From: Ophioceras dolichostomum
Lineage: Eukaryota > Ascomycota > Sordariomycetes > Magnaporthales > Ophioceraceae
Assembly: GCA_003049485.1 (NCBI GenBank)
Contig: PYST01000074.1
Span: forward strand, 68,533-132,532
Direction of reading: 5' to 3'
Length of the DNA stretch: 64,000 bases
In this document: positions 22,392 to 34,815 of the stretch, piece by piece
How the letters are laid out: each line of letters begins with the position of its first letter
How positions within the stretch are numbered: the stretch's first letter is position 1
Notes under the pieces: model-generated
The model's input: the letters and a program-made list of their open reading frames with translations, nothing else
Databases searched by the model: none
What the model was told of the DNA's origin: nothing
Program-made: the position numbers and the translations under genes

Positions 22392-25300
22392 TCAGGTCCT
22401 AGAATGTGCCTAGCCTAGCTGAGCTGTTCGCTGGCCAGCTGTGCGGTACTGACACACTTCCATACTGCTAGCCGCCGTAGTCGTTATGCATAGCAGGCAG
22501 TCTTGTCTTGAGATGACAGCTGCTACAGACAAAAAACTAGGATAGAGCCTCAAATCCGTAGCCAGGAACGCATACCCATTCGTCGCTGTGGCTGTCCACC
22601 CCTCTGACCGGAAAGACAGTGGGAATTCTCTCTGTCCAATGGAGAGCGAGCGACGGAGCTTGTCCAATGCGTGAGGGAAGCAAGTTCAGTTCGAATTCTA
22701 GGCCTCTTCCCCCCTCCCCGGTCAATAATTTAATTTTTGGACTGTGGGGGTTGGAAAAAATGACCGCCTGATCCAAGGCGAGAGAGGCAGGCCCTGCGAG
22801 CACTGGTGCGAGAGATGCATCAATTTCAGGATCCTGCAGATGGAGGTTCGGCCGAGTCCCCGACATTTTGGTGCAATTGAGCCAGTGGCTGTTGGTTGCC
22901 GGCGCATTAGTCGACTTGGCATGGATGCAACCAGCCCAGATCGGTCAATTTGTTTTTTTTTTATCGGCTCTGATTGAAAGTGTGGAGTGCGTGCGTGCCA
23001 TGTATTTACTCTGTACCTTGCGTTGTTTTTTGTTGCTTTCCTCTTGGTGCTTCTGTGGTACGAAAGATGTTCCGCTGAGTTGGTAGTCAATCGTATGTCT
23101 GCAACCAGCCGTAGCGCCAAACAGAAGGTTATCAGCTTGTCTGATGCTTCTTTTATTTGGTGTCTTGTTCGGCTTGTTTTCTTTTTTATCTGATCTCGAG
23201 GCTGGCACTTGGCCGGGTGAAACGCGATGCCCATCCCGTGCGCCCTGGTGGCGTTTTACGGCGTTCAGCAACGAAGAAGGCACTTGGCCCACCCACTCGC
23301 TTGTGGCCTGGCATCATCGAAATTTCGTCATAGGGCGTTCTTGCATGCTCCGGCACATGTCTTGTCGCGAACCGTTCTGGCCCGGCGTGCAGTCCCCGAC
23401 ATTCGTCGCGCACGCATTGTGTTGTAACCACAGCGAACAATTTTGAGGGAATCGTAAGCTCGATACGGAGAGAATCATAAGGAGGAAGATAGTGCCTGTA
23501 TTCGTGTGCTTGCGAATGCTTTTTTTTTTCTTGCCTGGCCGATGTGGTGTGCGGCGGCGCTCGTGGGCGCGAGCCGATGGGGCTTTCAAACGAGTGGTGA
23601 CGACAGTGGGGTACAAAGACGGTACATGTTGCGACAGAATTACGTCATGGGTTAATGAGGCAATCAGTGATGCCCGCCCAATGATGGGTGGAGGGTTTCT
23701 CCAGATTGCAATCCTTTCTTCAAAGGCAGCGTGGCAGCGTGCGAACCTTTCTTGGGACTGCAAGCGGTTGGGAAACGGTTGATAGATAATGGGATGAAAA
23801 AGATATAACACAAAATAAAAGAAGATTTCGGCCGTTCTCTTATTCCAATCTTCATTGATCTTGCTGAGAGTGTGCCGCCGGTTTGCAGGTGCCGCTATGG
23901 ATCGAGCTCGAATGCGGAAGGTTTTGGGAACCCAAAAAGGGGCGAGTGCAGGCGCAATTGATGGGGGCAGGCAGAGACAAGGATTTCGCAATATTTGGAC
24001 AGGCAGAGGGTTTTATTTTCTGATTTTTTTTCTTCTTTTGCCTCCCGTCGTATCTTCTTCCCTCGACTCTCCCCGTTCGGGCTGCTCGCACGGTGTAGCA
24101 TCTTCCGGTGTGATCAGTCGAGCTATTCTTCAATGGCCCCTTCTAGACGCGGCAGACACGGCATTCTGGTCGTCGGTGTGTAGTGAATTAGTAATTCCCA
24201 ATTGCTCGTTTGCCTCTCCTCCTTTGGCCCCCTTTTCGTCCTGTCTCAATCGCCTCCCAGATCCATCCCAAGTTTGCAATAGGGGAAGGTGACGAAATAG
24301 GGACTTTCAGGGGCTCACAACAGGGCGACTGGCTGCCTATTAGGGGAGGCATTCAGACTTCCTTTCCTCTCACCATCTCATGTCCCCAAATTCTTTAATC
24401 TAAAGGAAGTTGATGGCGTACCTACCTAGTAAAGGGGACTTAGCTTTTGGCTGTTGCTGCACCTGGCAGGTATGTCGGCACGCGACGACCCTGAGAGGAT
24501 GAACCGAAGACGGTGCTTCCTGCTGGGTCATCCTGCATTGTTGGACGGATGTGTGCACGCGAGGTGGTTGCCGCACGGTGCGAACGCGACAACATGTATC
24601 GACGAGGTACCCCGGGGAAGATGTCAGAAGCGGAGCAGGCGGCAGGGAGGGTGGACTGACCACAAAGGTCGACCATTCCCGAAAACTGCAGTTCATCAAG
24701 ACGGGAGGCGGGAAGATCGATCGAACGTCGAGACTTGTTGAACAACAGAGACAGAATATCTGTCCCGGATGCTAGGGTTGCTGGTGAGCTCACCTCGGTG
24801 ACTACAATTAATTTACATGTTAAATTGAAGATAGCGGCGGCGGTTGGCCCGGTTTTCCAACAGTTGTTGTTTGGGTCGATGGTGTTGATGTCGTGCTTAG
24901 TTTTCTGGTGGTAGGTGGTAGCCGCTAGAACAAGGGTGACCAGGATGGTGATTCCCCAGGTGGGTGCTTTTTTTTTTCTTCCCTGCCCATCTGGACTTTG
25001 AACTCTCCCATTCGTCCGCGCAATTGGAATACCCCACTTTCACCATTCGTCTCTGTACTAGAGGTGGTCAGTGCCTCTTGCCCCAGCGTGTGGCGGCGTG
25101 CGGGCAGCCCAGTTCCACGCTCAGAATTTTGACTTATTTTTCCCTCCTGCGCCCTTCTTCCACCACCACAACGTCATTTTCCGGACTGACGTAGTGTCTC
25201 TCCATTTTCATTCTGCCACCGCGACGAGCTTCTCAACCACATCGCATCGCAATTCGACGCAGTCGCGATAGCGTTGCAGGCAGCCTCCTTTTTGTGCTCC

Positions 25301-25430
25301 GCTGACCTCACTAGGTTAACGTCTACTTTGTTTTCCCCCCTCCTCCCAATTACACTTTTGCCTCTCTTCCGGTTCTCTCTCCCGGGCTTAACTCCCCACC
25401 GCTTTGAGTGCCGTCCTCAATCCAATCGTC
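22392..25430. other. Intergenic and bZIP 5' region
   Basis: Three kilobases upstream of the bZIP gene. No convincing gene was found. A TACCTACCTAG tract lies at about 24420-24429. The last 230 nt before the bZIP start are CT-rich and contain no ATG, so the immediate leader lacks ATG uORFs. Confidence 0.45.
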
Positions 25431-27390
25431 ATGAGTGCGGAAGCCGCCGCCACAGCCACTGGGGGTGGTTCGAAGTCACCAAAGCAACCATCGACGAAAA
25501 GCATTGTCAATGGCGATGGTTCACCAAAGTCGACCTCTAAAAGTGAGTCAGTTTTTGTTTACGTCTCGATAGCTTCGTTATTATACTTCCCGTCTCAAAC
25601 TTCCCGCCATCAACGGCCTCAACGACATGACCAGACATTGGCAACGTCTCCTCGTCATTTAGCAGAAATAGGCTTATAAAAAGAGGTCTAGAATGTGACT
25701 CTGTGGCTAACTTGTGGTGTTGAATGATCATCTCCCAGATGCCACAAAACCTCCTATCCCCGAAGTCGTGGCCTTGAAGGCAGAGTCGTCGTCAACTTCG
25801 AATGCTGAACCCAGCAAACCGCTCGCACCTCCTCCGCGACCAGCTGCGCAAGGGAATAACACTCCAGACTACTTCTCGTCCGGAATCGGCGGGTCGTTGA
25901 GTCTTGAACCAAATCCATTCGAGCAGTCGTTTGGGGGTGCGCCTCCTGAGACTCCAGGCGGTACCAAGTTGCCCTCGGTCGCGGCTTTGACATCACCTTC
26001 CTCGCTCTTGCCTGGTGGCGGTGCTACGCCATTTCCTTGGGGTGCAGGCTCACTACGAACTGGACCTTTGAGTCCTGCTATGCTATCGGGCCCCACGACT
26101 GATTATTTCTCCGAACCTCATCATCTTCGTGGCTTTCCACCAACGCCGAACGAATCGTCTCTGCGCACCGGGCTGACACCTGGCGGTAGCGGGTCTATGT
26201 TCCCGGCTCCCAGTCCCAACTCACAAGCCCTCTTTGCCCAGATCGCAAGTGGTGGTGCCACCCCTAGCACTATCGACTTCCATCGCACAGCTTTAAGCGC
26301 CGCAGCCGCCAAGCGCGAACAGGCCCAGACACAAACCCAGCCGCCACAGCCCGCTGTCACCTCGCAGCCGCAGGAGCTTGTTAACGGGGCTTCAGTGAAA
26401 GGAGAGTTACCGAAGCCGGCATCCGGCCCGTTCGATCCACACGACAACGACGCTGCAAACGGTCTCTTCATGCTGGCTCGACAAGGTCGGAACGGCTCCC
26501 AACCGCAAAGCGAATACCCTGTGCCACCCCCGCAGCAACAGCCCGTCCACGCCCACCCGCCTCCTGTTCTGCCTCCACAGCAGCCACAAACACTACCACC
26601 AAGGGCCCAGCAGCAAGCAATCAACGACACCTCTCCGCAGCTGCGGACTGTCAACGGCGCCCCACACGGAATCACCAGTGACCGTGCAAGTGTTGGGTCG
26701 GAAGAGAACGAGAATCCCCGACCAAACACTAGGGGCAAGGGGAAAAAGAACATGCCCACAGCCCCTCCAGCTACGAACGGGAGGAGAAAGGCCGAGGAAG
26801 CGCCTGCTAAGGCACCAGCGAGCAAGAAGGCTAAGAGCAACGGCACTGCCGCTCACCTCGCATCACATCCGTCTCCAGATTCAGAAATCTCCGACGAGGA
26901 GGACGACGACGATATGAAGACAAAAGACGGGCAGCCGAGGTCAAAGATGACCGACGAGGAGAAGAGGAAAAACTTCCTGGAGCGTAACAGGTTGGTCCCC
27001 CCGCATCACGTGCCCCATACACTCAAAGAAGCCGAACTGACATCCTCCCACTTTCTCCCCTCCAACAGGGTTGCTGCGTTGAAATGTCGACAGCGCAAGA
27101 AGCAATGGCTAGCCAACCTTCAGAACAAGGTTGAGATGTTCAGCTCCGAGAACGACCAGCTTACGGCGCAAATTGCACAGCTGCGGGAAGAGGTGGTTAA
27201 TCTCAAGACCCTGCTTCTCGCGCACAAGGACTGCCCGGTGACGCAACAGCAGGGCATGCACGGCGCGTTTCTCCAGCAGACCACCATCGAATATCCCGCC
27301 CCGCAGATGAATCCGTACAGCATCGGCGCGGCCATCCCCGCGCAACCCGTTATGGCCGCCGGCCAGCCTGCCGCGCGTCGTTTCTCGTAG
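25431..27390 (+). CDS. atf1: Atf1/AtfA-type bZIP transcription factor
   Basis: Three exons (25431-25542, 25739-26990, 27069-27390) give 561 residues. The N-terminal half contains the Aft1/HRA-type activation region: TPDYFSSG, NPFEQSF, then a stretch (about 150-205) with ESSLRTGLTPGG, FPAPSPNSQALF and ATPSTIDFHRTAL. The middle is Pro/Gln-rich. The C-terminal bZIP (about 439-505) has the basic region ERNRVAALKCRQRKKQWL, followed by a leucine-heptad zipper through LKTLLLAHKDCPV. This is the ATF/CREB signature of Atf1/AtfA, the nuclear target of the Hog1/Sty1 stress MAP kinase; several SP/TP sites could be phosphorylated. Intron 2 (78 nt) splits the Arg codon just before VAALKCRQRKK. Its length is a multiple of 3 and it has no stop, so retention would insert 26 residues into the DNA-binding helix. 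Intron 1 has a CTAAC branch at about 25706. Confidence 0.9.
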
Positions 27391-29332
27391 GCCGAAAGTG
27401 CCAGTCTCGCGTGGGTCCCAAAAACTGATTCGCGGAAGTCAATGCCCTGACTGCCTGCCTCTTCACCGGCGACATACCGCGAGTCTCAACTAGCCGGCGG
27501 ATCTCAACCAGCTGATTTGTCCCCAGCTCTTGACCGGAGCTTTCTTGAACCTGAATGGTCTTTCGAGGGTGTGATCATGCGGATGCGATACGAGTGTACG
27601 AGAGATGGAAACGGCAGTGGACCTCATTGATATATGATCGGCTCTCCTCCCCGTCTGTCCCTTGCTCTTCTTTTTCCTCTTTGCTCTCTCCCCCCTCTAC
27701 TATTTCTTCTTTTTGCCCACCAAGTGTACATCAATCATCTCTTCCGATGAATTCTTTTCTTCTAGTTTCTTTTGGCTCTTGGTTTGCACTCCTGCTTCTC
27801 TGCGCTGCTGGAAGGGTTTTGGACTGTACAGTAGTAACCAGGGGGCAGTCACTAGCTGATCACGTTTGGACTTTTGTTGGTTTTTGGCTCGACCCTCGCC
27901 AGCCGCTGTCCTCTTTTTTTTTTGCTTTCGACCTCCTCTTCTTCTCTTCTTCATTTCTTGAAACCCTGTCTGTATTTTCCGCATCGGGAGATTCCCACAT
28001 ATACATAAAATGGGATGGGGAGGAGTTTTTGGGCTGGGACTGGTGTTGAAGGGGGGTGTAGTTGGCATGGGTCGTGCTTTTGCAGCTTTTTGTTGCTGAT
28101 CGAAAAACTCCGGGTTCAATGCTGCTACTTCTTGTTCTGATTTGGATATTTTCAGGTGGAACCGGGACTCTGCCCTTCGCTGCGCACTGCTTACAACTGC
28201 ATTCATGGGCTCTCAGCCGCTGCTGCGTGGATGATGAAGGCACTTCCGGAGATTCCCAGCCGGTTTACCCGAACTTCGTGTACCGCTAGGTTGAGCGGAA
28301 AGGTTGAGGTTAAACCTCATTCGTTCAGCGAATCTATTATCTTGTCAGACAGTCATCGGAAACTTTGGACTGTACTTAGCTCTCTAGCGAGAGTAGGTAG
28401 GTAGGTATAAGAGATAGCAATAGGGCAAACAAGAAAAATCAACCAAAAAAAGAGAGAGAAAGCGGCACGTAATTCGAAACTAAACAGACCACAGCACTGT
28501 CTTTTTAACCTCCCTACACAAATAGATGTGGATGAGGATTGTGAAGCGATGAAGAGAGCTGGACAAGGCTACGCAACCAAGAATGAGAAAGAAGCAGAAG
28601 GCACCAGGGCCCGCGAGTGCGATGAGTACTGTGTAAAGCACACATTACTTTGCGCCAGGTTCTCTGAACAGATATCAAGGCATACCGGTCCATTGAGATG
28701 GTGCGGTCAATTGTGAAGGCCGTGTGGTACGGCTGTGAAGCCTTGAGATGCCAAGTCAGTTTCTTTCCTTGTTGGGTCTAGCGTTAAATACTTCCAGCAA
28801 ATCATATTGCACAGATCGTAGGGATGAGTGGGGCCGGCCGCTGCTGGGTGTGAAAGTAAACAACCCACTGCAGCCAGCCGCCCTGCTCTTCGCGACGGCA
28901 GGCTTTCTATCGAGGGAAATCCACGACCAGACGGCTTCCGAACACCATCAGCATCACTTACGGCCAATTCAACGATTCCTCGAGGACGAGCTCTTGTCTG
29001 GCTTCTGAGACTATTCACTGCGACGACATTTGCGCGCCCGAATTCAACTCGACGCGTGTCGGGTTATTTCCTTTTTCGGTTTCGGCTAACGGGCTGGACG
29101 GTGAGGGGGCGAGCTACTTTCTGCTTCCTACCCAAATTTGCGACACGCGACTTTCAACCCGCCGAAGGACTCCGGAGTCAAACCGAACACGCCGACGACA
29201 TTCGCGACCGAAAAGAAGCAAGAAGGGGGGAAATCTCTTTATGGCCATATTCTGGCAGCATCAAACCTTCAATCGTGACGAACCCGATACCGATGCCGAA
29301 TTGATGTCATTATCTTCCACGATCCGCCTTCC
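27391..29332. other. Intergenic, T-rich 3' region
   Basis: The 3' flank of the bZIP gene, strongly CT/T-rich at 27640-27960, and the 5' flank of the kinetochore gene. A (TAGG)n-type tract lies at 28393-28408. No gene was recognised. Confidence 0.45.
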
Positions 29333-31445
29333 ATGACGACTCTCGTACATTCTCGCCAGCCCCTACAGGACTTGAGCATGAGCAGGAACCAGCCGGAGCG
29401 CCGCTACAGCAAACGCCTTGCAGGTAGGTCGCTCACTAGAATCCATAGGATCCGTCCTCTCTTTGTAACGCGGAGATAGGAGAGGACGTCATCATCACAA
29501 CCGGAGAACGGCGGAATAGGAGAAGTGGGAGGACAACGCGTCAGTGCCTAGGGACGATTGCTAACAAGAGATGCCCTCCGCTCCGTACATCAGAGGCCAC
29601 AGTGTATGACGAGCAAGATGGCGACTTCCTCTTCACGCGCGGCGCGAAGAGAGCGAAGACGGCCTCGGCCGAACCAGCGGACCCTGTCCCTCCGATACCC
29701 GCCAAGAAGGTAGTCGGGAGACCAAAGGCAGCAGCAGCAGCAGCCAAGGCCGCACCGAGCAGGAAACGCGCGGCGTTGTCGCCTCCAGCAGAAGTCCCAG
29801 AGCCGTCACCGCCCGCAGCAGTCGCACCAGTATCGAAGAGGCCGGCGCGGCGGAAACCAAGTGTCGACGCGCCTCCTCCACGCGACGATGATGTGCTGGT
29901 AGTTACGAGGACCCGAGCCGCACCAACGGCCAAGGGCAAGAGTGCGACGGCGACGGCGATGGCGACGGTGACGGCGGTGGCCGCATCGAAAACGCGTCGG
30001 ACAACGCGCTCTTCCATCGAGAGGGCAGCCGAGAGCGATGATGCAGCTATGCCTACAGCCGCGGCACCAACAGAACAACACCCCCGACCACGCAGGAGGC
30101 CACCAAAAGCGCGAACGCCTTCCTCTCCCGTCCCCGACGACGACGACGACGCGGCCGCGAACGAGGTGTCTCTGGAGGAGCAGGAGCGGGAGCAGCGGCA
30201 GCGCGCAAGAACGCCACCACGACCACCACCACCACAGGTGATGGATGATGTCTGCAACGAGGACGACGAGGACCGGACGAGGAAGATCGCGTTGCCGTTT
30301 AGCGACACGCCGATCATTAACCGCAATAAGGAGATGCGGAAGAAGGGCGGGACAGGGGCCGGGGGCGGTGGTGGCGGCGGTTCTAGGAGGAGTAGCGTCG
30401 GTCTGAGGGGCCGGCGGGCCAGTTCGCTGATCGAGAGCGGGCACAGCGCCATACCGCACCGCGACGTCGACCCTGCCGAGTTCTACAAACACATCGAGGC
30501 CGAGGGGCTTATGGAGCCCCGGAGGATGAGGCAGCTTCTGACGTGGTGTGGTGAGAGGGCTTTGTTGGAGCGGCCTCCGCACGGCTCTTCAGACTCTAAT
30601 GCAGTTCTGGGAGGTAAGCTTTGCTTTTGCGATTATTTCTTATCGACTCTCCTCTCCTCTCTGTGTTTGTCTCTACGCCCCAATTTTGCTAACGCAGTGG
30701 TTTTTGTCTCTTTTTTCTCACAACAGCGCGGGCGATTCAAGACCAGCTCCTGAAGGACTTCGCCTACAAGTTAGAGTTCTCTGATTGGTTTAGCAGAGAG
30801 GATGACGACCAGGCCGTTCCTGAACAACCGAAGCGGCCTGTTGTCATGAAGCCGAATCCAGTCAATATCGAGAACGAGAAGAAAATAGTAGAATTAGAGG
30901 CAACTATAAAGCGGTACGTTTGTTGATCCCTCTTGACTTCGCCATGTACACGACAGCTGGCTAACGTATACTCCTCCCTCTTCGCCCTTTATTCCAGGTT
31001 AAAACAAGAAAGGAGAAAGTGGCTCTCCCTAGAAAAGGCGTCAGCACCGACGGCAGCCGAGCTCCCACCCCTCTTCCCCGAGAACGATCCGACCCAGGCG
31101 CCCCTCCCGGAGGAAGGCGAGCTCGACGCCGACGAGGCCCGCATGCTGCGACATCTCGTGGAACCCGCGGACGCCTTCGCAACGTTCAGGGGGAAAGCCG
31201 AGGCGCGGCTGCGCGCGTTGCAGGGCGGCCTCGAGGCGGACATTGACCTGCTCGCGGACGGCGTGCACAAGCTGGGGCAGGGCGTGGGCGCCGCAGGGAG
31301 GCTCGCGGACCGGGTGCTCGCGCGGGCGGCCGACAGGCTGAGGGAGCGGGAGGGGAGGGAGAAGGCGGCGGCGGGGACGAGGGATCTGCCGGTCATGGAG
31401 GTGTTGAGGAGTTTGGGGAGGATGCTGCCTGAGGATGATGGTTGA
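29333..31445 (+). CDS. mis13: Kinetochore MIND subunit Mis13/Dsn1
   Basis: Four exons (29333-29423, 29594-30613, 30727-30913, 30998-31445) encode 581 residues. The N-terminus RRYSKRLA / VYDEQDGDFLFTRG matches the start of fungal Mis13 proteins. A long Ala/Pro/Arg-rich disordered segment follows. The conserved domain begins at about residue 293 (RRSSVGLRGRRASSLIESG), continues with HSAIPHRDVDPAEFYKHIE and EPRRMRQLLTWCGERALLE, then AIQDQLLKDFAYKLEFSDWF, and ends in coiled-coil and helical parts. This is the Mis12-component Dsn1/Mis13 family (PF08202). The protein is part of the MIND/Mis12 complex linking CENP-C/centromere chromatin to Ndc80 in kinetochores. The basic RRxS patch is where Aurora B phosphorylates yeast Dsn1; this equivalence is inferred. 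All three introns keep phase; CTAAC branches are seen in introns 1 and 3. Confidence 0.88.
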
Positions 31446-32261
31446 TGGGGAGGAGGGGGGTAGAGGGAGTTGAGCCTGTTATGGGATGGATCGGCCGGCT
31501 TACCCGTTTTCATTGAATTTTCTCCTTTTTGTCCTCCCCCTTCTTGAATTCATTTTGTTCTTTCCCTTTTCTTTTTCTTACTGTGTTTGTGGCTCACGAG
31601 GTTACGAAACGTGATGGGCATTTTGGGGGAGGGAGGGAAGGAAAGCCGAAATTGAGCGACGGACGACTATACCTGCTTTGCTTTCTTTTTCATATGATGG
31701 ACGGAGAGGCGTATTGGGGCGGAGGCGGCGGCATGCAGACGAGCACAGGAGCAAAGTGAACGTGATAACCCCCCTTCGTTTTTGTTCGTTCTTTTATAAG
31801 AGGCCGGGAGTGGCCGGGAGTTCGCTCCAGGTGTGTAGAAATCTGAAGGCTTCTTGATCTCGAATGAGGTTGGTATCTAATCTCACTGGGAGAGTATGCG
31901 TGTACGAGAGACGGGGGATGCTGCGAGTCCTTGGGAATTTCGTCTTGTCTCGAAGGGGCGTATCGAGCGGGAGGAGAAGGGTTTGACGTATGTCGCATGA
32001 CACCACATGTGATGCCGTCTTTTGTGCTCTATGCAGTGCTTGTCTTGTGCATGTGTGGCATTCGTTTGGCCACTCGGGTAGGTATTCTGTCTCCGTTCAC
32101 GTATGGACCCCGATTCCCACTGCAACGGTGGATGCCATTGTATCTTCACGCATAACGTGGCTACATCGGTACTGTACTGGTACAATAAGACAACTGAGGA
32201 CTATGGCTAGAATCTGTCGACTCTACTCTGATCCCACGCCAGTAGCCGACATCCAGCTATC
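31446..32261. other. Intergenic between convergent genes
   Basis: The shared 3' region of mis13 (+) and the SDHAF2 gene (-). It is T-rich on the mis13 side. No gene or RNA was recognised. Confidence 0.45.
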
Positions 32262-33089
32262 CTATCCATCCAGGGGCGGCATGAAAGCCATACCGCCACC
32301 ACTCCTCCCACCACCTTGGCTCGCCGCCGCGTCGCCACCACCCCCCGCAGAGCGGCTCTTGACGTGCTTCCTCAACAAGTCCAGCACCTCGCTGTCGCGC
32401 CATCGCGACGGCACGGGCCGGTACGCGGGCTTGAACGTGCCGACAGTCTGGGCCCACTCTCCGGGTCGTGGGCTCGGCGCCGGGTGCGTCGGGGCTGCTG
32501 TTGTTGTTTCTGCGGCTGCTGGCGCCTCGTCCTGCGTCGCCCAGTAGTAGATGTCCCAGTCGTTCTCGTCCAGGAAGCGGTCGTACTGCTCCATCTGGGC
32601 GGGCGTCATGGTCGGGAGGTGCGCCTTGGCGAAGGTGGAGAGGAGGAGCTCCGACTCGAGGGTGCCGCGGCCGCGGGATTGGCCTGGGAAACGGAGGTTG
32701 GCGAGTTAGTGGGTAGGTTTACATAGAGAGCAGATTGGCCTTGATGGTAAGCTGGTAGGAGGATCTCGTAGCTTACGCTGTAGCCGGGCGCGCATCGTGG
32801 CCGGGCTCTCGCCCGTCCGTCGCAACGGTTCGATCCGGAACTTCGCGCCTTGTAGCTCGCCCACCTCCAGCTCGCCGTCCGGGATAGCGTCGGCGGCTGG
32901 AGGGGGAGGGGGCTGCTGCTGGGACTGGGGGCTAGACTGCCTCCGAGCTGAGGAGCTGATCTGCCTGGCAACGACGGCGCAACACCTGTTCATCGTTGTC
33001 GCTGATGATGCTGTCGGCACGCCGCTGGACAAGGCCCGGAACACCCCTGGCCTTGTGACGGGCCGCAAAATGCGCTGTAGTGAAGCCAT
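32262..33089 (-). CDS. sdh5: Succinate dehydrogenase assembly factor 2 (Sdh5/SDHAF2)
   Basis: Two exons (32777-33089 and 32684-adjacent 32262-32683) encode 244 residues; the 93-nt intron has a CTAAC branch and TCCCAG acceptor. The core reads RMRARLQ-type start, then RQSRGRGTLESELLLSTFAK (about 105-124), MTPAQMEQYDRFLDENDWDIYYWAT (130-154, shown here as its key block): the conserved SDHAF2/Sdh5 (DUF339) signature. This factor is needed for covalent FAD attachment to Sdh1 of complex II in the mitochondrial matrix. The N-terminus (residues 1-60) is rich in Arg, Ser and Ala with few acids, as for a mitochondrial presequence. The protein is longer than the human one (166) because of the presequence, a Pro/Gln spacer and a Gly/Ala-rich C-terminal tail. 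The start at 33089 is the first ATG before the presequence. Confidence 0.92.
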
Positions 33090-33969
33090 TGTGTTGTGTT
33101 TTATGTCGTCTCGTCTTTGAACTGACTTAATTGACTGCAGCTTGTTCGAATTTTCCGCTGTTGGGTTCGTTTCGCAAGGAGATTTGGGGAATGTGGCGGT
33201 AGAAAAAAAAAAAAAAAAAGGACGTGGTTTTCTGATGTTGAAGTCAATGGGCTGATGCGACAGCCGAGGTTTCTCAGGAGGTACTTGTCTCTCGCCCGAT
33301 CAAAGCCGTAGTTATTGGAGAGTTGGGCGAATTTCTCACCAATCTGAACGATGGCAAGTGTGTGAACGGTGCATTTTCAGCTAACGCTATTGAAAAACGT
33401 ATTTGTTTACCTTTACATAGACCGGAATGCCATTGCATCGAGACATCCGGGACATCGCCGGTCATTCCAAGTTTGCACACGACATGGCCCTTGCTCATGC
33501 CGTCATTTACCCCTGGGTTCGCTGTCTAATTCGTTCATTAAACCGATTTCATATTCTTGATTCCAAAATAGGTATACACAAACATATCAGGTCCGACCGA
33601 TCGTGACGGTAGTTAGAGGCTGTAAGTGCCCAATGCCAGACATATTTCCCTGCGTGGCCACGCTCTTCCTCGCAAGCAAGCAAGCAGAGACACAGCAAGG
33701 ACAGTGTGGAAACAGAGCAAGGACGCTTTCATCATTAACAAAAAGGGACGTGAACGCCGCATTGCCGCCGAAATCCTGCTCGACTCCCCTCGCCCGTCCA
33801 TCTATTGTCACTATCGTCCCTCGCCCGTCCGTCTATTGTCACTATCGTCCCTCGCTCTCGCTCGACGAGCAACGCCCCTATCTTCCGAGCTGTCGCAGAT
33901 TTTCTCTTGCTGAACCCGCAGGTGGTAGGTAAGAAGTAGGTAACTCGGTGGTAATAATGGTAGTGGTGA
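33090..33969. other. Intergenic with small repeats
   Basis: The 5' flank of the SDHAF2 gene and 3' flank of erv25, both on the minus strand. It contains a 17-nt A-run (33203-33219) and the 31-bp tandem duplication listed separately. No gene was seen. Confidence 0.5.
33789..33850. repeat. 31-bp tandem duplication
   Basis: Two near-identical 31-bp copies (33789-33819 and 33820-33850) differ at one base (CCATCTATTG versus CCGTCTATTG). A few bases of a third copy follow. This looks like recent slippage in non-coding DNA. Confidence 0.85.
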
Positions 33970-34815
33970 TTAGATGAGATGTTTAGATCGGAAGTACGCC
34001 CGCAGGTATAGGATCTGCCACACCCAGAGAGCGATGAGGAGGAAGGTGGTGCCCATGCCGAACATCTTCACCCTAGTGTTGGTGCTCTCGTTGGTGTCGC
34101 GCAGCTTCTGTTCGCGGGCGCGCAGGTAGTCCATCTCGTTCACGATCTCGGCGACCATCTCCTCGACGCGGCGGAGCTCCGTCTCGACCGGCTTGAGCTT
34201 CTCGGTCGCCTGGATCGCCGACCAGTCCTTGGCGTCTGCACCGATGTCGACGTCGAGCTCGACGCTCCGCTGGGGGTTCTCGACGAATTTATCTATATAG
34301 CCGGCCGCAAATTTGAGGTTAGCAAGAGAGAGCAACAGTGAAAGGAGAAAGGGGAGTTGAGGAGAGGTAGGTAGTGCGGAGGGGTTCAAGGTGAGAAGAC
34401 CTACGGCCTTGTAGTTGGTTCTCGAAACAGATTTCGAAAGCAGCGTCGGCGTGCGACGTAAATACTGTCCTCTGCTCTCCAACAATGTCCTTTGCCCGAC
34501 CGTACTCATTTCCTACGGCATCTTTGATCTGGACGTCGAGAGAAACGACATCCCCGAGTTAGCTAAAGTGCCGGCCAGAGGCTGTGTAAGGCGACGAGAA
34601 CTCACGTTCATGTTGACCACCATGCCATCGCCCTTGACCCCGCTCACAATGGCCGTGACCACAACCAATGTGTCCTTGGACACGAAGTTCCTGATACATC
34701 GTTGGCTGTCGTAGTGGCTTGACTGGGCCTGGAGCTCGAACTTCAGGGCCTGTGACGACGCCGCGAACAGCAGAACGCTGCAGGCGAACTGCAGCAAAGA
34801 CCGGGGTAGCGCCAT
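33970..34815 (-). CDS. erv25: p24-family cargo receptor Erv25
   Basis: Three exons (34606-34815, 34405-34528, 33970-34292) encode 218 residues, the usual p24 length. A cleavable signal peptide (about 1-23) precedes a GOLD domain, with the two conserved cysteines in SQRCIRNFV and EICFEN that form its disulfide. A coiled coil (about 130-180, LKPVETELRRVEEMVAEI) leads to a single membrane span (GTTFLLIALWVWQILYL) and the cytosolic tail RAYFRSKHLI, with aromatic and basic residues for COPII/COPI binding. The sequence matches the p24-delta/Erv25 subgroup. It cycles between ER and Golgi as a hetero-oligomer with Emp24-type partners and sorts cargo such as GPI-anchored proteins. Introns of 77 and 112 nt keep phase, with GCTAAC branches. 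It is divergent from the U1-C gene, whose start is 488 bp away. Confidence 0.93.

Noticed and set aside
23314..23991. 225-codon minus-strand frame in the gap before the bZIP gene
   Set aside because: The composition is not like the coding genes here, no domain is visible, and it lies across T-rich non-coding sequence.
29541..30452. 303-codon frame opposite mis13
   Set aside because: It mirrors the Ala/Pro/Arg-rich, repeat-containing exon of mis13 and has only low-complexity Ser/Leu/Ala sequence.
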